Source: DASZYF01 sp035545535
GTDB lineage: Bacteria; Actinomycetota; Actinomycetes; Mycobacteriales; CAJCIY01
Direction of reading: 5' to 3'
Assembly: GCA_035545535.1 (NCBI GenBank)
Contig: DASZYF010000181.1
Span: 1 to 26,844 of the forward strand
DNA: 26,844 bases
The notes beneath the pieces were generated by a model. The model worked only from the letters and a program-made list of their open reading frames with translations. It was not told the origin of the DNA and did not search any database. Below are positions 21,387-26,844 of the stretch, piece after piece (the first letter of the stretch is position 1; each line of letters starts with the position of its first letter). The translations under genes were made by a program, and so were the position numbers.

Positions 21387-21769
21387 GCGGAGTACGGGTC
21401 CTCGTCGTCGAGGACGACCCGAACGTGCGCGGCCTGCTGCAGACGTTGCTGTCGAGCGAGGGCTACGACGTCACGACTGCGAGCGACGGCACCGGCGGCC
21501 TGGTGAAGGCCGCCACCCAGAAGCCGGCGCTCCTCGTGCTCGACCTCGTCATGCCCGACCTCGGCGGCGCGCGCGTGCTGGAGGAGCTGCAGAACGACCC
21601 GAACCTGTCCGACGTCCCCGTCATCGTCGTGACGGGCAAGCTCGAGGCGCTGCCGGCGCTGCGCGACGAGATCGGCGAGCACAACGTGTTCGCCAAGCCG
21701 TTCTCGGTGACCGACCTGCTCGACCGGGTCGCGGCCGTCACCGGGGGCCCCGAAGCAGAGATCCGGTGA
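21383..21769 (+). CDS. Stand-alone receiver-domain response regulator
   Basis: A 128-residue protein consisting of one CheY-like receiver domain and no output domain. The acidic pocket is E10-D11-D12 in VLVVEDDPN, the phosphoacceptor is D54 in LLVLDLVMPD, and the switch residues are T84 in VVTGK and K105 in FAKPF, so phosphorylation should be possible. It starts in a 4-base ATGA overlap with argD and stops 6 bases before argF, which ties its synthesis to the arginine enzymes. I do not recall a receiver in this position in Streptomyces or M. tuberculosis arg clusters. It must act through a partner protein. The nearest kinase is the orphan at 12293; pairing is speculative. No DNA-binding domain is present, so it is not a conventional transcription factor. 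Confidence 0.92.
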   Translation: MSGVRVLVVEDDPNVRGLLQTLLSSEGYDVTTASDGTGGLVKAATQKPALLVLDLVMPDLGGARVLEELQNDPNLSDVPVIVVTGKLEALPALRDEIGEHNVFAKPFSVTDLLDRVAAVTGGPEAEIR

Positions 21770-21775
21770 GCAGCC

Positions 21776-22705
21776 ATGCCCGTTGACGCCCCGAAGCACT
21801 TCCTCGTCGACACGGACCTGACGCCGCGCGAGCAGGCCGACGTCCTCGACGACGCCGCCCGCCGCAAGAAGGACCGGCGCGGAGACGCGCCTCTGGACGG
21901 TCGCTCCGTCGCGCTCATCTTCGAGAAGCCGAGCACGCGCACGCGCCTGTCGTTCGACGTCGGTGTGCACGAGCTCGGCGGCCATCCGCTCGTCATCGAC
22001 TCGCAGGGGTCACAGCTCGGCCGCGGTGAACCGATCGAGGACACCGCCCGCGTCCTCTCGCGCTACGTGTCGGCGATCGTGATCCGCACGTTCGGACAGG
22101 AGCGCATCGTCGCGCTGGCCGAGGCCGCCGACGTGCCGGTGATCAACGCGCTCACCGACGAGTACCACCCGTGCCAGGTCCTCGCGGACCTGCAGACCGT
22201 GCGGGAGCGCCTCGGCGGCACGCAGGGCGTGACGCTCGCCTACATCGGCGACGGAGCGAACAACATGGCGCACTCGTTGCTGCTCGGGGGAGCGACGGCG
22301 GGCATGCACATCCGCATCGGTGCGCCCAGCGCCTACTCGCCCGACCCGGCCGTGCTCGCCCGCGCGGCCGAGATCGCCGCGGCCACCGGCGGCTCCGTCG
22401 CGACCACGCCGCACGCGCTGGAGGCGGCCGACGGCGCCGACGTCGTCTACACCGACGTGTTCACCTCCATGGGTCAGGAGAGCGAGCAGGAGGCCCGGCG
22501 CCGAGCGTTCGAGGGCTTCTGCGTCGACGACCGGATCGTGGAGGCATCGGCCGACGGCTCGATCGTCCTGCACTGCCTGCCCGCCCACCGCGGCGAGGAG
22601 ATCAGCACGTCGGTCATCGACGGCCCGCGCTCCGCCGTGTGGGACCAGGCCGAGAACCGGCTGCACGCGCAGAAGGCATTGATGGCGCACCTGGTGGGTC
22701 GATGA
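21776..22705 (+). CDS. argF: Ornithine carbamoyltransferase
   Basis: Forms citrulline from ornithine and carbamoyl phosphate. The 309-residue product has the carbamoyl-phosphate loop EKPSTRTRLSF (S53 to R57), a DEYHPCQVLADLQT segment, AYIGDGANNMAHSLL and the ornithine-loop HCLPAHRGEEI with its active-site Cys. It is the anabolic type from context. The ATG lies 6 bases after the response-regulator stop; a GGTGAG stretch across that stop may serve as a weak Shine-Dalgarno sequence. Its stop overlaps argR in ATGA. Confidence 0.95.
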   Translation: MPVDAPKHFLVDTDLTPREQADVLDDAARRKKDRRGDAPLDGRSVALIFEKPSTRTRLSFDVGVHELGGHPLVIDSQGSQLGRGEPIEDTARVLSRYVSAIVIRTFGQERIVALAEAADVPVINALTDEYHPCQVLADLQTVRERLGGTQGVTLAYIGDGANNMAHSLLLGGATAGMHIRIGAPSAYSPDPAVLARAAEIAAATGGSVATTPHALEAADGADVVYTDVFTSMGQESEQEARRRAFEGFCVDDRIVEASADGSIVLHCLPAHRGEEISTSVIDGPRSAVWDQAENRLHAQKALMAHLVGR

Positions 22706-23199
22706 CGCGGCTCGCGCCGCTGACGAAGGCTGCCCGGCAGCGCCGCATCAGCGAGCTCGTCGCCGGCACCGAGGTGCCGAGCCAGTCCGCGCTCGCGGAG
22801 CTGCTGCTCGCCGACGGCGTGTCGGTCACCCAGGCCACGCTGTCACGGGACCTCGAAGACCTCGGCGTCGAGAAGGTGCGCGGCCGCTACGTGCTGCCCT
22901 CCGACGACGGCACCGCTCCGTCGCGGTTGCTGGCCGCCGAAGCCCCGGGCCCGCGCCTCGCGCGGCTGTGCGAGGAGCTGCTCGTCTCGGCCGAGGCGAC
23001 CGGCAACCTCGTCGTGCTGCGCACGCCTCCCGGGGCCGCGCAGCTGCTCGCCTCCGCCCTCGACCGTGCGGACTGGCCCGACGTCGCCGGCAGCGTCGCC
23101 GGTGACGACACCGTCCTCGTCGTCGCCCGTGGTCCCGCCAGCGAGATCGCCACCGACGTGGCCGATCGTGTGCTCGGCCTCGCCGACGGGCGACGCTGA
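22702..23199 (+). CDS. argR: Arginine repressor
   Basis: Hexameric, arginine-responsive transcription factor of 165 residues. The N-terminal winged helix (about 7-75) has SQSALAELLLADGVSVTQATLSRDLEDLG, where Q-x-TLSRD is the recognition helix. The C-terminal domain (about 90-160) has GNLVVLRTPPGAAQLLASALD and GSVAGDDTVLVVAR; the paired Asp residues bind arginine in the family. It is translationally coupled to argF. The paired operator-like sites before argC make negative feedback on its own operon likely. argG follows after 48 bases, a gap in which I see no ARG box. Confidence 0.95.
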   Translation: MTRLAPLTKAARQRRISELVAGTEVPSQSALAELLLADGVSVTQATLSRDLEDLGVEKVRGRYVLPSDDGTAPSRLLAAEAPGPRLARLCEELLVSAEATGNLVVLRTPPGAAQLLASALDRADWPDVAGSVAGDDTVLVVARGPASEIATDVADRVLGLADGRR

Positions 23200-23247
23200 G
23201 ACGCGCCTGCAAGGCTCCCCGCAGAACCACCCTTGAGAGGATCCACA

Positions 23248-24453
<1,206 letters not shown>

Positions 24454-24454
24454 C

Positions 24455-25864
24455 GTGACCCAGCCGACGCGGCTCTGGGGAGGCCGCTTCGCGGCCGGCC
24501 CCGCTGACGCCGTGCGCCGGCTGTCGGTCAGCGTCCAGTTCGACTGGCGGCTCGCGCCGTACGACGTGATGCAGTCACGGGCCCACGCGGGCGTGCTGCT
24601 GCGCGCGGGACTGCTCACCGATGACGAGCACGCGCAGATCCTCACCGCGCTCGCCGACCTCGACGAGGCCATCCGTTCGGGCGCGTTCCGGCCCACCGTC
24701 GAGGACGAGGACGTGCACACCGCCGTCGAGCGCGGACTGCTCGAGCGGCTCGGCGCGCTCGGCGGCAAGCTGCGCGCCGGCCGCAGCCGCAACGACCAGG
24801 TGGCCACGGACCTGCGCCTGTTCCTGCGTGAGCACGCCCGGCTGCTCGTCGCCGCCGTGGCCGACCTCATGGAGGCGCTCATCGAGCAGGCCGCCCGGCA
24901 CCCGCTGGCGCCCGCACCGGGCCTCACGCACCTGCAGCACGCGCAACCGGTCCTGTTCGCGCACCACCTGCTGGCGCACGTGCAGGCGTTCGAGCGCGAC
25001 GTGGACCGCATCCGCGACTGGGACCGGCGTGCCGACGTGTCGCCACTGGGAGCGGGCGCGCTGGCGGGCTCCAGCCTGCCGCTCGACCCGGTCGCGGCCG
25101 CCACCGAGCTCGGGTTCTCGCGATCGGCCGCGAACTCGATGGACGCGGTGTCCGACCGCGACTTCGTGGCCGAGCTCCTGTTCGCCTGCGCGCTGCTCGG
25201 CGTGCACCTGTCGCGGCTCGGCGAGGAGTTCGTGCTCTGGACGACGTCGGAGTTCGGCTGGGTCGAGCTCGACGACGCGTTCGCCACCGGCAGCTCGATC
25301 ATGCCGCAGAAGAAGAACCCCGACGTCGCCGAGCTCGCCCGGGGCAAGACCGGCCGGCTGGTCGGTCACCTGGCCGGCTTCCTCACGACGCTCAAGGGCC
25401 TCCCGCTCACCTACGACCGCGACATGCAGGAGGACAAGGAGCCGGTCTTCGATGCGCTCGACACCCTCCTCGTCGTGCTCCCCGCCGTCACCGGGATGGT
25501 CGCGACGATGACCGTGCGCACCGACCGGCTCGAGGCCTCAGCCCCGCGCGGCTTCGCCCTCGCGACCGACGTCGCCGAGTGGCTCGTCCGGAGGGGCGTG
25601 GCCTTCCGAGACGCCCACGAGGCCGTCGGCCACCTCGTGGTGTGGTGCCTCGCGCACGACTGCGAGCTCGACGAGGTGCCCGACGACGACCTCGCGAAGA
25701 TCCACGAGGCGCTGACGCCGGCGGTCCGCGAGGTCCTCAGCGTCCCGGGCGCACTCGCCGCGCGCAAGGCGCCCGGCGGGACGGCGCCCGCCCGTGTCGC
25801 CGAGCAGACCGAGGCCGCCCGCGGCCTCGTCGAGTCCGCCCGCGCGTGGGCGCTCGCCCACTAG
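24455..25864 (+). CDS. argH: Argininosuccinate lyase
   Basis: Final step: splits argininosuccinate into arginine and fumarate. The 469-residue homotetrameric fumarase/aspartase-superfamily protein begins LWGGRFAAGPAD and has EDVHTAVERGL, AGRSRNDQVATDLRL, the His-containing GLTHLQHAQP (H159), and the signature GSSIMPQKKNPD at 279-290 with the flexible catalytic-serine loop (S280/S281). The length is normal. GTG starts one base after the argG stop. Its 3' end probably overlaps the start of mpg. Confidence 0.96.
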   Translation: MTQPTRLWGGRFAAGPADAVRRLSVSVQFDWRLAPYDVMQSRAHAGVLLRAGLLTDDEHAQILTALADLDEAIRSGAFRPTVEDEDVHTAVERGLLERLGALGGKLRAGRSRNDQVATDLRLFLREHARLLVAAVADLMEALIEQAARHPLAPAPGLTHLQHAQPVLFAHHLLAHVQAFERDVDRIRDWDRRADVSPLGAGALAGSSLPLDPVAAATELGFSRSAANSMDAVSDRDFVAELLFACALLGVHLSRLGEEFVLWTTSEFGWVELDDAFATGSSIMPQKKNPDVAELARGKTGRLVGHLAGFLTTLKGLPLTYDRDMQEDKEPVFDALDTLLVVLPAVTGMVATMTVRTDRLEASAPRGFALATDVAEWLVRRGVAFRDAHEAVGHLVVWCLAHDCELDEVPDDDLAKIHEALTPAVREVLSVPGALAARKAPGGTAPARVAEQTEAARGLVESARAWALAH

Positions 25865-26490
25865 CGGCTCCGGTCCGCCGGACGGTCGCGCGCCGCACGC
25901 TGGAGAGCGCTCCGGAGACCGTCGCGCCACGGCTGCTCGGAGCCGTGCTCGTCCACGACACCGACGAGGGACGCGTCGCCGTGCGCCTCACGGAGGTCGA
26001 GGCCTACGCGGGCGAGACCGACCCGGCCTCGCACGCCTGGCGCGGCCCCACCGCGCGCACTCAGGTCATGTTCGGTCCGCCCGGCCGCGCGTACGTGTAC
26101 TTCAGCTACGGCATGCACTGGTGCATGAACGTCGTCACCCGCCCCGACGGCCGGGCGTCCGCGGTGCTCCTGCGCGCCGGTGAGGTCGTCGAAGGCCACG
26201 ACCTGGCCCGCGCGCGGCGCGGCGCGGTCGCCGAGCGGGACCTCGCCCGCGGCCCCGGCCGCCTCTGCCGGGCGCTCGGCCTCACGGGCGACGCGACGGG
26301 CACCGACGTCTGCGACCCTGCCAGCCCGCTGCGCTTGCTCGCGCGGACCCGCGTGCCGGCGGGCATCGCGGTGGGACCTCGGGTCGGGATCAGCCGGGCC
26401 ACGGAGGTGCCGTGGCGGTTCTGGATCGACGGCGACCGCTTCGTGAGCGGCCCGCGCCCCGATGCCGGGCGGACGGCCGCCGCTCCCTGA
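25846..26490 (+). CDS. mpg: 3-methyladenine DNA glycosylase (Mpg/AAG family)
   Basis: Excises alkylated purines (for example 3-methyladenine, hypoxanthine) from DNA in base-excision repair. The frame shows the family core: RLLGAVLVHD near the start, VRLTEVEAYAGETDPASHAWRGPTART with the catalytic Glu in the TEVEAY motif, MFGPPGRAYVYFSYGMHWCMNVV, AVLLRAGEVVEG and GPGRLCRALGL. The start is uncertain. The only ordinary in-frame start in a suitable place is GTG at 25846, inside the end of argH (19-base overlap), giving 214 residues; the next GTG at 25945 falls within the conserved core. An order mpg-tyrS is known in M. tuberculosis. Confidence 0.88.
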   Translation: MGARPLAAPVRRTVARRTLESAPETVAPRLLGAVLVHDTDEGRVAVRLTEVEAYAGETDPASHAWRGPTARTQVMFGPPGRAYVYFSYGMHWCMNVVTRPDGRASAVLLRAGEVVEGHDLARARRGAVAERDLARGPGRLCRALGLTGDATGTDVCDPASPLRLLARTRVPAGIAVGPRVGISRATEVPWRFWIDGDRFVSGPRPDAGRTAAAP

Positions 26491-26496
26491 CAGACT
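26491..26496 (+). promoter_or_regulatory. Weak -10-like box before tyrS
   Basis: CAGACT immediately follows the mpg stop and lies 8 bases before the GTG of tyrS. The same hexamer lies 7 bases before the kinase gene at 12293. No Shine-Dalgarno sequence precedes tyrS. Confidence 0.3.
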
Positions 26497-26504
26497 CGCG
26501 GCTC

Positions 26505-26844
26505 GTGGGCAACCCGTTGCTGGAGGAGCTCGACTGGCGCGGCCAGATCGCGCAGGTCACCGACCAGGAGGCGCTCGAGGCGTCGCTCGCGCAGGGTCCG
26601 CTCACCCTCTACGCGGGCTTCGACCCCACCGGCGACAGCCTGCACGTCGGGCACTTCGTCCCGATCATGCTGCTGCGCCGCTTCCAGCTCGCCGGGCACC
26701 GGCCGCTGGCCCTGGTCGGAGGCGCCACCGGACTGATCGGTGACCCCAGTGGCCGCAGCTCCGAGCGCACGCTCGCCTCCGCCGAGGTCGTCGCCGAGCG
26801 GGTGGAGCGGATCAAGTCCCAGCTGTCCCGCTTCCTCGACTTCG
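26505..26844 (+). CDS. tyrS: Tyrosyl-tRNA synthetase, N-terminal part
   Basis: Class I synthetase that charges tRNA-Tyr; the gene runs off the window after about 113 codons. The start of the Rossmann-fold catalytic domain is clear: LTLYAGFDPTGDSLHVGHFVPIMLL contains the HIGH-type motif as HVGH, followed by LVGGATGLIGDPSGRSSERT. The GTG start begins 14 bases after the mpg stop and gives the expected short N-terminal helix before the barrel (NPLLEELDWRGQIAQVTD). The KMSKS region and C-terminal anticodon and S4-like domains lie outside the window. Confidence 0.95.
   Translation, partial: MGNPLLEELDWRGQIAQVTDQEALEASLAQGPLTLYAGFDPTGDSLHVGHFVPIMLLRRFQLAGHRPLALVGGATGLIGDPSGRSSERTLASAEVVAERVERIKSQLSRFLDF

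Overview
The window is a dense, very GC-rich stretch of an actinobacterial chromosome (phylum Actinomycetota). The evidence is the base composition and heavy GTG start use, TANNNT -10 boxes placed 6-8 bases before start codons, an actinobacterial-type fused RibBA, a protein of the TIGR03085/mycothiol-enzyme superfamily, and gene orders (infC-rpmI-rplT-rRNA methylase-histidine kinase-pheST; argCJBD..FRGH; mpg-tyrS) that I recall from Streptomyces and Mycobacterium. I cannot name the genus. No mobile element, CRISPR array, tRNA or rRNA gene was seen, and no gene-free stretch exceeds 300 bases.

Layout. (1) 1-4438: the end of rsmB, then rpe and a compact riboflavin operon, ribD-ribE-ribBA-ribH. 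Together they turn GTP and ribulose 5-phosphate into riboflavin, and rpe acts on the ribulose 5-phosphate pool. (2) 4482-6316: hisG, then a ten-helix DMT/DUF606 membrane protein whose end overlaps the convergent deaminase gene. (3) 6279-9932: an adenosine-deaminase-family gene on the minus strand, divergent from a TIGR03085 protein, followed by a GH15 glucoamylase/trehalase-like hydrolase. (4) 10139-12226: the IF3-L35-L20 translation operon, with a structured leader, an ATC-started infC and an rRNA methyltransferase that has no ordinary start codon. (5) 12293-17057: a soluble PAS histidine kinase, then pheS-pheT. (6) 17082-25864: the arginine regulon. Tandem ArgR-like boxes lie over the argC promoter, followed by argC-argJ-argB-argD, a stand-alone response regulator, argF-argR, argG and argH. 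(7) 25846-26844: mpg (alkylpurine DNA glycosylase) and the start of tyrS.

The arg block encodes nearly the whole route from N-acetylglutamate to arginine plus its own repressor, with junctions made of 4-base ATGA/GTGA overlaps. The least expected member is a receiver-only response regulator coupled to argD. An orphan histidine kinase lies about 8 kb upstream beside pheS, so the two may form a split two-component pair embedded among translation and arginine genes; this is inference. A second theme is leaderless transcription: at least six genes have a TANNNT box 6-8 bases before the start codon, while ribE, infC, rplT, hisG and argG have Shine-Dalgarno-like sequences.
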